Notes under the pieces: generated by a model
Told to the model about the DNA's origin: nothing
What the model saw: only the letters and a program-made list of their open reading frames with translations
Database searches by the model: none
Made by a program: the position numbers and the translations under genes
Shown: piece by piece, positions 1-7,621 of the stretch
Numbering within the stretch: position 1 is the stretch's first letter
Layout of the letters: every line of letters begins with the position of its first letter
From: an uncultured Erysipelotrichaceae bacterium
GTDB taxonomy: Bacteria > Bacillota_I > Bacilli_A > RF39 > UBA660
Reading direction: 5' to 3'
Assembly (NCBI GenBank): GCA_902795975.1
Contig: CADBNE010000004.1
Location: forward strand, 1 to 17,574
DNA: 17,574 bases

Positions 1-907
1 CAGATAAACCAAAAGCTAGGTATTTGCCAAATAAATCTTTACTTTTTAAAGATATTGATATTCCTCTATAAAAAATGAATAAAAAGAATGATGTAACAAT
101 AAGAACTCCTAAAAAGCCTAATTCTTCACTTATTATAGAAAAAATAAAATCTGTTTGTGGTTCTGGTAAATAAAAATGTTTTTGAATAGAATTGCCAAAT
201 CCTAATCCGAATAAACCTCCAGGTCCTATAGCATACATACTTTGAATAATCTGAAATCCACTACCTAATGGATCACTCCATGGATTTAAGAATGACATAA
301 TACGGCTTAATCTATAAGGTGCTACTAAAATAAGTATTATTACTCCAATAATACCTATAAATCCTAATTTTGCTATTAAAGATATATCCATACCATTAAC
401 AAATAATATTCCAAATATAGTCATTACAATAATAGTTCCAGTACCAAAATCTGGTTGTAACATTATTATTCCAAATATTAGTAATGTAACTATCATAATT
501 GGATATAATTTTTTATGATTAGTTAAATATTTTGATGTATAAATAATAAGTGCTAATTTAGTAAACTCACTTGGTTGTATTCCAAAAGGTCCTATACCAA
601 ACCAACTTCTACTACCATTTCTTACTGTTCCAATTCCAGGAATTAATACTAGAATTAATAATATAATACATATCCATAATATTATTTTTGAATATTTATA
701 ATATAGTCTATAATTTATTTTACTTACAATATACATTATAATTAATCCTACAATAAAAAATATTCCTTGATTAATAACATATTTATATGGATTATTAAAT
801 TTATATTCACTCCATATACTAGATGCCGAATATATCATTATAAGTCCAAAAATAGATAAACATAAAACACTAAAAAGTAATATATAATTTATACTATTTC
901 TTTTCAT
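1..907 (-). CDS. ftsW: FtsW, SEDS-family septal peptidoglycan glycosyltransferase (C-terminal part outside window)
   Basis: About 302 codons are visible from an ATG at 907, preceded by AGGTG at a normal distance; the 3' end lies beyond position 1. The protein is polytopic and starts with a TM helix. It carries the SEDS signature GSRSWFGIGPFGIQPSE, then LQPDFGTG, PWSDPLGSGFQ, IGPGGLFGLGFGNSIQK and PEPQTDFIFSIISEELG. The Asp of TDF corresponds to the catalytic Asp297 of E. coli FtsW and is kept. The NS-x-QK variant favours FtsW/SpoVE over RodA. Known role: polymerises lipid II at the septum with a class B PBP. It lies downstream of mraY and the DUF2752 gene on the same strand, but a terminator separates it from the latter. 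The late ISYGGSS motif cannot be seen here. Confidence 0.93.
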   Translation of the reverse strand, partial: MKRNSINYILLFSVLCLSIFGLIMIYSASSIWSEYKFNNPYKYVINQGIFFIVGLIIMYIVSKINYRLYYKYSKIILWICIILLILVLIPGIGTVRNGSRSWFGIGPFGIQPSEFTKLALIIYTSKYLTNHKKLYPIMIVTLLIFGIIMLQPDFGTGTIIVMTIFGILFVNGMDISLIAKLGFIGIIGVIILILVAPYRLSRIMSFLNPWSDPLGSGFQIIQSMYAIGPGGLFGLGFGNSIQKHFYLPEPQTDFIFSIISEELGFLGVLIVTSFFLFIFYRGISISLKSKDLFGKYLAFGLS

Positions 908-936
908 ATTTCACCTATATAATTTTATGAATATAT

Positions 937-962
937 ATAAAAAAAAGAAGTATAAACTTCTT
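937..962 (-). terminator. Intrinsic terminator after the DUF2752 gene
   Basis: AAGAAG (945-950) and CTTCTT (957-962) form a 6-bp stem around TATAAA. On the minus strand a run of at least six U follows (complement of 939-944). The stem overlaps the DUF2752 stop codon, and ftsW begins about 30 nt further on. The stem is weak and A+T-rich, so read-through into ftsW is likely. Confidence 0.6.
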
Positions 963-1329
963 ACTTTATATTTCTTATTACTGCAAATAATATAGTTATA
1001 AAAGTTAAAAAAACATATGTCCATTTATTTAATTTATAATAATTTTTATTACCAATTATATAATTATATAACCAATATATAAAATATATTGTAGCAAATG
1101 GAAGAAGTATAAATACTAATCTATTATAATGATATGCCTTAATAAAATCTCCATGTAGAATAGAAATAAAACATCTAGTTATTCCACAACCAGGACATAA
1201 TTTTCCTGTTAATAAATTAAATAAACATGGTACTTTTATAATATTTTTTTCAAAAAGAATAACATATATTATTCCTAAAATACATAATATTGAAAATATA
1301 GTTAATACTTTTATAATTCTTTTCTTCAT
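961..1329 (-). CDS. DUF2752 membrane protein
   Basis: 122 residues, ATG start with GAGG 8 nt upstream. TM segments lie near residues 8-26, 70-92 and 103-119. Residues 35-70 hold the DUF2752 signature: Cys35, then LTGKLCPGCGITR (Cys45, Cys48), a short amphipathic stretch and HYNRL. The family is widespread in low-G+C Gram-positives and Bacteroidota and has no settled function; the paired Cys look suited to metal or redox chemistry, but that is inference. It follows mraY by 44 nt on the same strand and so is probably cotranscribed with it. Confidence 0.85.
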   Translation of the reverse strand: MKKRIIKVLTIFSILCILGIIYVILFEKNIIKVPCLFNLLTGKLCPGCGITRCFISILHGDFIKAYHYNRLVFILLPFATIYFIYWLYNYIIGNKNYYKLNKWTYVFLTFITILFAVIRNIK

Positions 1330-1373
1330 TTATATTACCTCTATAAATTTAGAATATCATATTAAATTATATT

Positions 1374-2363
1374 TTACAACCATACACCAATTATCAAACC
1401 AATTAGACTAAATAATAATCCTAATAACCAAAATAGACGAACTACATCTCTTTCAGGTAGTCTTTTTTCAAATGTATGATGAATTGGTGTCATAGGAAAA
1501 ATTCTTTTATGAGTTAATTTATAATATATTCTTTGAATAATGCAACTTAAAGTTTCAATAACAAATATAAAACATATTATAATTAATAATATTTCATGTC
1601 TAGATAATATAGCTATTATACCTAATAAGGATCCAAGTGCTAATGAACCTGTATCACCCATAAATATTTTTGCTGGATTAGCATTAAACATTAGAAAACT
1701 TATTAAAGAACCAATTATTGAAAAAATAAAATAAGATATTTCTTTATATCCCTCTAACCACCCTGTATTTAAAATAATTATTCCAAAAGTAAATAAGGAA
1801 ATGATAGATAAACCGCCTGCAAGTCCATCTAAACCATCTGTTAAGTTAACAGCATTACTACTGCTCGTTAATACTAATAAAATAAAAATACCATATATCC
1901 ATCCTATATTTATTTTTACATTTAAAGTATGTATCCAAAGCAATGGTTCATTTCCAGCACGTAAGAATAAATAAAAAATAATTGTTGCTATTAATATTTG
2001 AAAAAATAATTTACTTGATTCACTTAATCCTTCGTTATTATGATTTTTAATTATTAAGTAATCATCTAAAAAACCAATTAAAGAATAACTTATATATGTA
2101 AATAATACGATAATTAGATTATAAGAAATATTTATTTTTCTCAATAAAAATAATATTAACATAATAATTATTGGAGGTATAACAAATATAATTCCACCCA
2201 TAGTAGGTGTATCTTTTTTTTCTCTATGCATTTCTTCTAAATAAATATTTAATACTTGATCTTTTTTATTATTTTTTAAATAAGGTATTACAAATAACCC
2301 AAATAAATATGATACTAAAATACTAACAATAGTTATTATAATTACTTTTATTATAGTAAGCAT
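1374..2363 (-). CDS. mraY: MraY, phospho-N-acetylmuramoyl-pentapeptide transferase
   Basis: 329 residues, near the family's usual length, with ATG preceded by AGGTGAT. MraY transfers phospho-MurNAc-pentapeptide from UDP to undecaprenyl phosphate, making lipid I at the inner face of the membrane. Visible signatures: EEMHREKKDTPTMGG (43-57), the DD pair (100-101), SSNAVNLTDGLDGLAGG (168-184), FMGDTGSLALGSLLG (235-249, Asp237) and PIHHTFE (293-299). About ten TM helices fit the sequence. Oddity: the normal HHH triad is His-His-Thr here (Thr297). The start of the gene lies just after a terminator and I find no convincing promoter in that gap, so expression may depend partly on read-through from upstream. 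Confidence 0.96.
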   Translation of the reverse strand: MLTIIKVIIITIVSILVSYLFGLFVIPYLKNNKKDQVLNIYLEEMHREKKDTPTMGGIIFVIPPIIIMLILFLLRKINISYNLIIVLFTYISYSLIGFLDDYLIIKNHNNEGLSESSKLFFQILIATIIFYLFLRAGNEPLLWIHTLNVKINIGWIYGIFILLVLTSSSNAVNLTDGLDGLAGGLSIISLFTFGIIILNTGWLEGYKEISYFIFSIIGSLISFLMFNANPAKIFMGDTGSLALGSLLGIIAILSRHEILLIIICFIFVIETLSCIIQRIYYKLTHKRIFPMTPIHHTFEKRLPERDVVRLFWLLGLLFSLIGLIIGVWL

Positions 2364-2390
2364 TATATCACCTATTTAAATATATTCAAC

Positions 2391-2419
2391 AAAAAAAGGA
2401 CTATACTTAGTCCTTTTTT
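2391..2419 (-). terminator. Intrinsic terminator ending the sigma/anti-sigma operon
   Basis: GGACTA (2398-2403) pairs with TAGTCC (2408-2413) around a 4-nt loop, and the stem is extended by flanking A and T runs. The minus-strand transcript then carries a run of seven U (complement of 2391-2397). The stem overlaps the last codon of the 128-residue gene. Confidence 0.85.
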
Positions 2420-2793
2420 CTAAATTCATCTTTAGCTGCATTAAAACCTGCATTAACACTTTGTGATACTCTATTTACTGTTGGTGTGATATATTCAACA
2501 CCCTGATTAACTGCAGGAACAACATTTTTATTTGCAAAATTAGTTATATCATTAATATGAGATACTATTAAACATATACCTCCTACAATACTTAGAATCA
2601 CTCCTATATAAGTAATAATTGGACTTAATGCAAATAAAGCAAATCCACTAAACAATTGTGATTCCATTTCTTCTATATTTACAATAGAATATCCAAAGCC
2701 TAGAAATCCAACTATTCCTAATACAATTCCTAAAATTGTTGTAATAATACCTATTACTAATATAAACTTACTTATTTTATTTAATTTATTCAT
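2407..2793 (-). CDS. Small two-TM membrane protein of unknown function, in the sigma factor operon
   Basis: 128 residues, ATG preceded by a strong AGGGGGG site. TM helices lie at about residues 10-32 and 58-79. Between them is a short acidic stretch (IEEMESQLF), and after them a roughly 48-residue polar, amphipathic C-terminal tail ending in charged residues (DEFRKKD). No family is recognised. It begins 23 nt after the putative anti-sigma gene and is followed at once by a terminator, so it is the last gene of that operon. Its position suggests an accessory or target of the envelope sigma system, which is inference only. Confidence 0.75.
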   Translation of the reverse strand: MNKLNKISKFILVIGIITTILGIVLGIVGFLGFGYSIVNIEEMESQLFSGFALFALSPIITYIGVILSIVGGICLIVSHINDITNFANKNVVPAVNQGVEYITPTVNRVSQSVNAGFNAAKDEFRKKD

Positions 2794-2816
2794 AAAATTC
2801 CCCCCTATTTAAATAT

Positions 2817-4487
2817 TTATGAAACACGTATTTTTTTATTGTTAACAGTAGCAAATATTGATGCATTACCATTCGAATCTTTGCCTACTTCAATTTCAGT
2901 AGCATCTGTTGTAAGTCTTATAAGTTCATAGTCTCCTGTACTTACCCACTTGCTAGTTTGTATACGGTATACTTCACCACTATTTGTTAATATTACCAAA
3001 TGTGGATATGAATCTTTTCCCAAATATACAATTTTTAAATCTTTTACTTTATTTTTGAAAAATTCAAATTCTATTTCTTTATTTAATTGTATTTTTGGAT
3101 TATCAATCTCTTTTTTAAATGTATCATTGAATGTAATTAATAATTTTCCATTTTCTGATGTATACTTAACACTAATATCATTAGTTTTTTTATCTATTGT
3201 AGTTTTAATTATTTCTTTGAATTCTCCAATATTTAATTCAGTTCTTTTACCATTTATTGTTGCATACATTTTATATCTATCATTTTTATCTTTTAAATAT
3301 TCAATTTTTGTAGCATTAGTTGCTACTTTTTTTATTTCTGGTTTACCAGTTTTGGCCCATTCTTGTGTATCAATATAATATACATCTTTATTTGTTGTTA
3401 ATACTATTATATATGGATAATCATTTGTACCAAGATATTCTAATTTAGCATCTTCAACTTTTCCTTTAAAGAAATCTAAATTATATTCTCTGTTATATTG
3501 TATTTTTGGATTACTTACAGAATATTTATCCTTTTTAAAAGTAACAATAAATAATTTTTTTGAGAATGTATATTTTATTTTAACTAATTGACCATCTACA
3601 CCAAATAACATATCTGCGTAGTCACCTGATTTATCTTCTTTCCCATTAACAAATGATTTTATATTTCTGTCTATACCTTCTCTTACATCTTCTTGTATCT
3701 CTGTTCCAGTATTTGTTAAAAAATCTCTTAATTCTGCATATTCATCTTCTTTAGACATATCTCTTTTTATTTCATATACTGTTATCTTATCTGCACTTAA
3801 TAATTGAACAACTATAGTATCATCTGCCATCACTGGTAAATATACCATATATTGATATCCAATTTTAACTCTCATTGTATTTTTACTAGTATATGCTTCA
3901 CCATATGTATTATAAATAACTATATCATTATGTTTATATGTATCAGTTTTCTTTAATTGTATTGATTGTTCGCTTGAAACTGAATCTAATAAACTTCTAA
4001 ATTTTTTGAAATCATTATATTCCTTAGTATGTTTGTAATATTTCCAATTTTTACCATCAGATTGTCTAATTAAATACATACCAGTAAATGATTTTTCATC
4101 TATTTTATCAAAACCAATTCTTTTTGATGGAACATGATTTTGATCTCTATCAATTTTTAAACCATCTTTTTTTGAAATAAATGTTTTAATATTTGATACC
4201 ATATTAGAATTATCTTCTTCTATTTTGTAAATAGTACTTGATGCATATTTATTTTTTTCTTTTGAATTATTATTTACCTTACTATTAGTATTATAATTAA
4301 AGTATGTATATCCTATGCTACCTAATATAACAACTGAGCAAAAGCCTACAGCTAATTTATTAAAACTAAATATATTTTTTCTTTGTTTTTGCTCTTCTCT
4401 TTCCCTAATCAAATTTATTGTATTTCTAACTAATTTTTCATCAGGTTTAATATTATCTAATTCACTTTTATATTTGTCTTTATTCAT
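2817..4487 (-). CDS. Putative membrane-bound anti-sigma factor with a duplicated extracellular module
   Basis: About 556 residues. A cytoplasmic N-terminal segment of some 45 residues is rich in charged helix (IKPDEKLVRNTINLIRERE), followed by one TM helix at about 46-64. A large predicted extracytoplasmic region follows. Its last 250 residues contain two tandem copies (about 305-418 and 440-556) of one module, marked by NPKIQ(Y/L)N(R/K)E, a DFFKGKV/EFFKNKV block, YLG..(D/S)YP..., VYYIDTQEW/VYRIQTSKW and a terminal ATINGKR/ATVNNKK strand. The layout and the position directly after an ECF sigma gene suggest an anti-sigma factor; no ZAS or RsiW-type zinc motif is visible. ATG at 4487 is preferred over an upstream TTG because GGGGG sits 9 nt before it. 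The ATGAATAA overlap with the sigma stop implies translational coupling. Confidence 0.72.
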   Translation of the reverse strand: MNKDKYKSELDNIKPDEKLVRNTINLIREREEQKQRKNIFSFNKLAVGFCSVVILGSIGYTYFNYNTNSKVNNNSKEKNKYASSTIYKIEEDNSNMVSNIKTFISKKDGLKIDRDQNHVPSKRIGFDKIDEKSFTGMYLIRQSDGKNWKYYKHTKEYNDFKKFRSLLDSVSSEQSIQLKKTDTYKHNDIVIYNTYGEAYTSKNTMRVKIGYQYMVYLPVMADDTIVVQLLSADKITVYEIKRDMSKEDEYAELRDFLTNTGTEIQEDVREGIDRNIKSFVNGKEDKSGDYADMLFGVDGQLVKIKYTFSKKLFIVTFKKDKYSVSNPKIQYNREYNLDFFKGKVEDAKLEYLGTNDYPYIIVLTTNKDVYYIDTQEWAKTGKPEIKKVATNATKIEYLKDKNDRYKMYATINGKRTELNIGEFKEIIKTTIDKKTNDISVKYTSENGKLLITFNDTFKKEIDNPKIQLNKEIEFEFFKNKVKDLKIVYLGKDSYPHLVILTNSGEVYRIQTSKWVSTGDYELIRLTTDATEIEVGKDSNGNASIFATVNNKKIRVS

Positions 4488-4947
4488 AATCAAAATCCCC
4501 CTTCATTGATTCTTTAAGCATTTTACGTGCTCTAGATAATTGTGATTTAACAGTTCCTTCACTTGTTTCAAGAATACGTGCTATTTCATTTATTTGATAT
4601 CCTTCATAATAGAATAAATAAATTACTGTATTATATTTAATTGGTAACTTTTTTACATATTCTAATACTTCAAATCTATCTTCTTTAAAAGGATAATCAA
4701 TATTATCATCTAAACGCACTTCTCTTTTGAAGAAACTTTTCCTTTTAAGCATTTTACAACAATTAATTGTTACTCTAATAATCCATGCTTTTTCATGTTC
4801 TTCACTATCAAAATCAATATTTTTTTCAAATAATTTTATAAATACTTCCTGATAAATATCATCTGCATCTGACTTTCTACTCGTCATTGTATATGCTATT
4901 TTATATACCATATCAGAATACTTTATAACTTTTTCTTCAATACTCAC
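4480..4947 (-). CDS. ECF-type RNA polymerase sigma factor
   Basis: 155 residues from GTG at 4947, chosen because AGAGGGG (4956-4962) lies 8 nt upstream; a GTG at 4965 would sit upstream of that site. Region 2 is seen as YSDMVYKIAYTMTSRKSDADDIYQEVFIKLFEKN and the following WIIRVTINCCKMLKR. Region 4 is LPIKYNTVIYLFYYEGYQINEIARILETSEGTVKSQLSRARKML, a typical helix-turn-helix. There is no region 1 or 3, as expected for group 4 sigma factors. It should direct RNA polymerase to a small regulon when released from the coupled membrane anti-sigma factor. Confidence 0.92.
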   Translation of the reverse strand: MSIEEKVIKYSDMVYKIAYTMTSRKSDADDIYQEVFIKLFEKNIDFDSEEHEKAWIIRVTINCCKMLKRKSFFKREVRLDDNIDYPFKEDRFEVLEYVKKLPIKYNTVIYLFYYEGYQINEIARILETSEGTVKSQLSRARKMLKESMKGDFDYE

Positions 4948-4970
4948 TTCTTTAACCCCTCTCACTAATA

Positions 4971-4998
4971 AAATGCATCAAATGTTAAAAAGGTTGCA
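4971..4998 (-). promoter_or_regulatory. Candidate ECF-type (autoregulatory) promoter of the sigma operon
   Basis: On the minus strand TGCAACCTTTTT (4998 downward) resembles the AAC-centred -35 element of ECF sigma factors. Sixteen nt further is CATTTT (4975-4970), a poor match to the usual CGTC-like -10. Transcription would begin close to 4966, just ahead of the ribosome binding site. I recall no second copy of this element in the window. Confidence 0.35.
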
Positions 4999-5025
4999 TA
5001 TTCTTAAAAAGATTATATCAAAATA

Positions 5026-5061
5026 AAAAAAATATAACCAAATTAACGATTATATTTTTTT
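5026..5061. terminator. A/T-only hairpin, possible terminator after the 88-residue gene
   Basis: AAAAAAATATAA (5026-5037) and TTATATTTTTTT (5050-5061) are perfect 12-nt complementary arms with a 12-nt loop. Either strand would end in a U run. The stem has no G-C pair, so it is weak. On the minus strand it lies 15 nt after the 5076 stop. Confidence 0.4.
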
Positions 5062-5075
5062 ATCTTTACATTTTT

Positions 5076-5342
5076 TTACTTAATTATTTTTTTCATTTTA
5101 TATATAATAAATAAACTTATAAATGATATAGACACAAATGCTATAACAGAATAATACATTACATTATCATTTTCTAAATTATACATATAATTTTTTGCTT
5201 CTACTAACAAATTTTTATTTGAATTTTTATTATTTGATATTACTTCATTACTTGTTATTCCAGGCATATCTATAGCATATGTATTAATAGTAGCAAGAAA
5301 AAGAATTATTAATATATAAATAAGTAATATTATTTTTTTCAT
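5076..5342 (-). CDS. Small bitopic envelope protein coupled to the SGNH hydrolase
   Basis: 88 residues, no family recognised. Residues 1-23 look like a signal peptide or first TM helix ending in NTYA, a possible signal peptidase site. Residues 24-62 are a polar, Asn/Ser-rich external segment, and 63-83 form a TM helix followed by a short Lys-rich tail (KMKKIIK). The ATG shares one base with the stop of the SGNH hydrolase gene (TAATG), so translation is probably coupled and the two products made in fixed proportion. A role as anchor or partner of the hydrolase is inferred from this position only. Confidence 0.72.
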   Translation of the reverse strand: MKKIILLIYILIILFLATINTYAIDMPGITSNEVISNNKNSNKNLLVEAKNYMYNLENDNVMYYSVIAFVSISFISLFIIYKMKKIIK

Positions 5343-6022
5343 TATTCTTCTTTTAATTTATCCTTTAATATACTTGTTACTACATTATATCCTTCATTTG
5401 TTAAATGAAGTCCATCTTCAGAATAACTAGATTTTAAATCTCCATCACTATCTGCTAAACTATCATATATATCTATAAAAGTAACATTATTTTCTGCACA
5501 GAATTTTTTTAGTTCTGCATTTATATATTTAATATTTTTATTATCTCTTTTTTCACCTTTCGGTCTTTTTGATTTATTAATTGGATAAACACTTTGTATA
5601 TATATTTTTTTATTAGGCTCTATAATATTTATTTCGTTAACAATTTTTTTAATATTATCAACTATTTTATCATTAGAAGTACCTGCTGATAGGTCATTAG
5701 TTCCAATTAAAATTACAACAGTATCTGGATCAAATTGACCTAACATATTTCTAAAGTTTTTTAGTAAATCTGTTGTTTTATATCCACTTCTACCACTATT
5801 TATATATTCTTTGTCCTTATTATCATAATATAATTTTAAATTATATAAATCTGTAATAGAATCTCCTAAAAAAAGAATTTTTTCTTTCTTTACTTCAACA
5901 TATTTAATTTTTTCTTCTAAATCTATATTACTTGCTTTTTTTGATGCTTGAAAAGAATTAACTAAAGATGTACCTAAAATAGTTATAAAAATTGCTAAAA
6001 TAATTAAATTTAATTTTTTCAT
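5342..6022 (-). CDS. Membrane-anchored SGNH/GDSL-family hydrolase
   Basis: 226 residues, ATG with GAGAGGG 8 nt upstream. An N-terminal hydrophobic segment (about 4-22) acts as signal peptide or anchor, with the catalytic domain outside. All SGNH blocks are present: block I FLGDSITD (Ser55), block II INSGRSGYKT (Gly77/Gly80), block III IGTND (Asn109) and block V EDGLHLTNEGY (Asp203, His206). Such enzymes cleave esters of lipids, acetylated sugars or cell-wall polymers; the substrate here cannot be read from sequence. It lies downstream of cpsCDB, but a terminator separates them, so it is probably a distinct transcript. Deacylation of a surface polysaccharide is plausible but inferred. Confidence 0.9.
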   Translation of the reverse strand: MKKLNLIILAIFITILGTSLVNSFQASKKASNIDLEEKIKYVEVKKEKILFLGDSITDLYNLKLYYDNKDKEYINSGRSGYKTTDLLKNFRNMLGQFDPDTVVILIGTNDLSAGTSNDKIVDNIKKIVNEINIIEPNKKIYIQSVYPINKSKRPKGEKRDNKNIKYINAELKKFCAENNVTFIDIYDSLADSDGDLKSSYSEDGLHLTNEGYNVVTSILKDKLKEE

Positions 6023-6047
6023 ACAAACTACCCTCTCTTATATATAA

Positions 6048-6099
6048 AGCATAAAATGCTGAATAATTATTAATTTATTAAAAAATGTATATTATACAT
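6048..6099 (-). promoter_or_regulatory. Two inverted repeats in the SGNH hydrolase upstream region
   Basis: ATGTATA-t-TATACAT (6085-6099) is a perfect 7-1-7 palindrome that contains a TATAAT on the minus strand. AGCAT-aaa-ATGCT (6048-6060) is a perfect 5-3-5 palindrome close to the ribosome binding site. The first could be an operator over a -10 element, but no good -35 is seen at 17 nt. In DNA this A+T-rich such palindromes can arise by chance. Confidence 0.3.
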
Positions 6100-6150
6100 A
6101 TACCTTTCTTAATACCACTACGTTTATATATTATAAATCATTTGCAAACA

Positions 6151-6175
6151 AAAAACAAGAATTAATTCTTGTTTT
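6151..6175 (-). terminator. Intrinsic terminator of the cpsCDB operon
   Basis: CAAGAATT/AATTCTTG (6156-6171) is a perfect palindrome extended by flanking A and T runs. On the minus strand the stem is followed by at least five U (complement of 6151-6155). It overlaps the cpsB stop codon. Confidence 0.8.
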
Positions 6176-6947
6176 ATTTCCATTTATGGAATAATCCTCT
6201 TTTAATAGGTTTATATTCTGGTGAAGAAATAACTTCTTTATCAAATATTTTTTTAGCATTATTTGTAAATAAATTTTCTATTTCTTCTTCTGAGATATAT
6301 TTTCTCATTATTTCTTTTACTTCTTCAATATCATCATAAAATTTATTTTTACTATGATGTACATCACTACCTATAAAAGAAATCATATTGTGTTTTAAGA
6401 ATAATATAGCATTTGCTTGAGCATGTTTACCATATTTTCCTAAAAAGCTTTCTAAATTACATTGTATTATAGCACCTTTATCAATTAAATCTTCGATTCT
6501 TCTTGGATCTTCTTTAATAAAGCCATATCTTTCTGGATGAGCTAATACAGGTATAAAACCTTTACATCCTAATTCAAATAATACTTCATCTACACCATTA
6601 TATCTATAATTTAATGGTAACTCAAATAATAAATAATTACTATTATTTAATGTTGTAATTTCTTTTTCTTTTTTTAATCTAGGCATATCATTTTCAACGA
6701 AAACTTCATTACCTAAATATAAATTAACGTTTAACCCCTCTTTTTTGGCATATCTTTTTAACTTAGTTAATAATTTTCTTTTTTCATCATTATTAACTAC
6801 ATATTCACTACCTAGCATATAATGTGGTGTTAATATAATATCTGTTACTCCATTTTTTTCAGCTTGAGTTAATATCTCAATACTTTCTTCTATAGATTTA
6901 GAACCATCATCTATACCAGGTAATATATGTGAATGTATATCTATCAC
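6174..6947 (-). CDS. cpsB: CpsB/YwqE-type PHP-domain protein-tyrosine phosphatase
   Basis: 257 residues, GTG start sharing its G with the cpsD stop (TAGTG); GGAG lies 7 nt upstream. Metal-binding PHP motifs are in order: DIHSHILPGIDDG (His5, His7), TPHY (His42), GNE (Glu81), HPERY (His137) and GSDVHH (Asp195, His197). Together they mark the Mn-dependent CpsB/Wzb class that dephosphorylates the tyrosine tail of CpsD-type kinases. The cps order here is C-D-B, with cpsB last and directly followed by a terminator. The length matches the family. Confidence 0.93.
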   Translation of the reverse strand: MIDIHSHILPGIDDGSKSIEESIEILTQAEKNGVTDIILTPHYMLGSEYVVNNDEKRKLLTKLKRYAKKEGLNVNLYLGNEVFVENDMPRLKKEKEITTLNNSNYLLFELPLNYRYNGVDEVLFELGCKGFIPVLAHPERYGFIKEDPRRIEDLIDKGAIIQCNLESFLGKYGKHAQANAILFLKHNMISFIGSDVHHSKNKFYDDIEEVKEIMRKYISEEEIENLFTNNAKKIFDKEVISSPEYKPIKRGLFHKWK

Positions 6948-7621
6948 TAGTCTACTCCATAACTTTTTGTATAGTAATAGTTACTCTTAAATGGAACACC
7001 ATTTAAGATAACTCCTGCAATTTTTCCTTCAAAATTCTTAAGTACTACCTTAGAATTTTGTACTAATTCTAATGGTGTTTTCTTATATGCACATACTATT
7101 ACAATTTTATCAACTAAATCAGCCATTACAAGAGAATCAGTTAAACCTGTAAGAGGTACACCATCCCAAATAACTACATCATAATCAGATGCTAATAATT
7201 CTATTAATTGTTTATTCTTTTCAGATGATAATAATTCACTTGGGTTAGGAGGAACAATTCCTCTAGTTAAAACAGAAACATTTTTAATTTCAGTTTTTTG
7301 AATATATTTACTATAATTTTTTTTAACATCATCAATTAATAAACTTGATAAACCAACTGCATTACTCAATGAAAATATTTCATGTTGTCTACCTAAACGC
7401 ATATCACAGTCTACAATTAATACTTTACTTCCTAATTTAGCGAATGCTACTGCTAAGTTAGCACTAACAAAACTTTTTCCTTCACCTGATGTAGATGAAG
7501 TGATTAAAATATTTTTTACTTTATTGTCTACAGAGGCAAATTGTAAATTTGTACGAATATTTTTTATTGCTTCACTAAGTGCTGACTTAGGATCTTGATC
7601 AACTATTAATTCTTTACTCAT
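6947..7621 (-). CDS. cpsD: CpsD/YwqD-type bacterial tyrosine kinase (BY-kinase) for polysaccharide synthesis
   Basis: 224 residues, ATG sharing its A with the cpsC stop (TAATG), with AGGGGG just inside cpsC. It is a cytoplasmic ATPase: Walker A TSSTSGEGKS (41-50), Walker A' VLIVDCDMRLG (67-77, Asp71/Asp73) and Walker B VVIWDG (149-154, Asp153). The C-terminal tail SNYYYTKSYG holds four Tyr (215-217, 221), the autophosphorylation cluster. In Gram-positives this kinase works only when bound to its CpsC-type membrane partner, encoded just upstream. The Walker B region reads WDGVPL where DTPP or DGPP is more usual. Confidence 0.93.
   Translation of the reverse strand: MSKELIVDQDPKSALSEAIKNIRTNLQFASVDNKVKNILITSSTSGEGKSFVSANLAVAFAKLGSKVLIVDCDMRLGRQHEIFSLSNAVGLSSLLIDDVKKNYSKYIQKTEIKNVSVLTRGIVPPNPSELLSSEKNKQLIELLASDYDVVIWDGVPLTGLTDSLVMADLVDKIVIVCAYKKTPLELVQNSKVVLKNFEGKIAGVILNGVPFKSNYYYTKSYGVD

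Noticed and set aside
2950..3378. Plus-strand open frames opposite the minus genes (also at 1540-1734, 4315-4509, 11471-11716, 12700-12945, 14898-15158, 17096-17284).
   Set aside because: Each is antisense to a well-supported gene, lacks a ribosome binding site and gives low-complexity peptides typical of A+T-rich reverse strands.
4948..4965. A GTG start at 4965 for the sigma factor.
   Set aside because: The ribosome binding site AGAGGGG lies inside that extension and points to the GTG at 4947.
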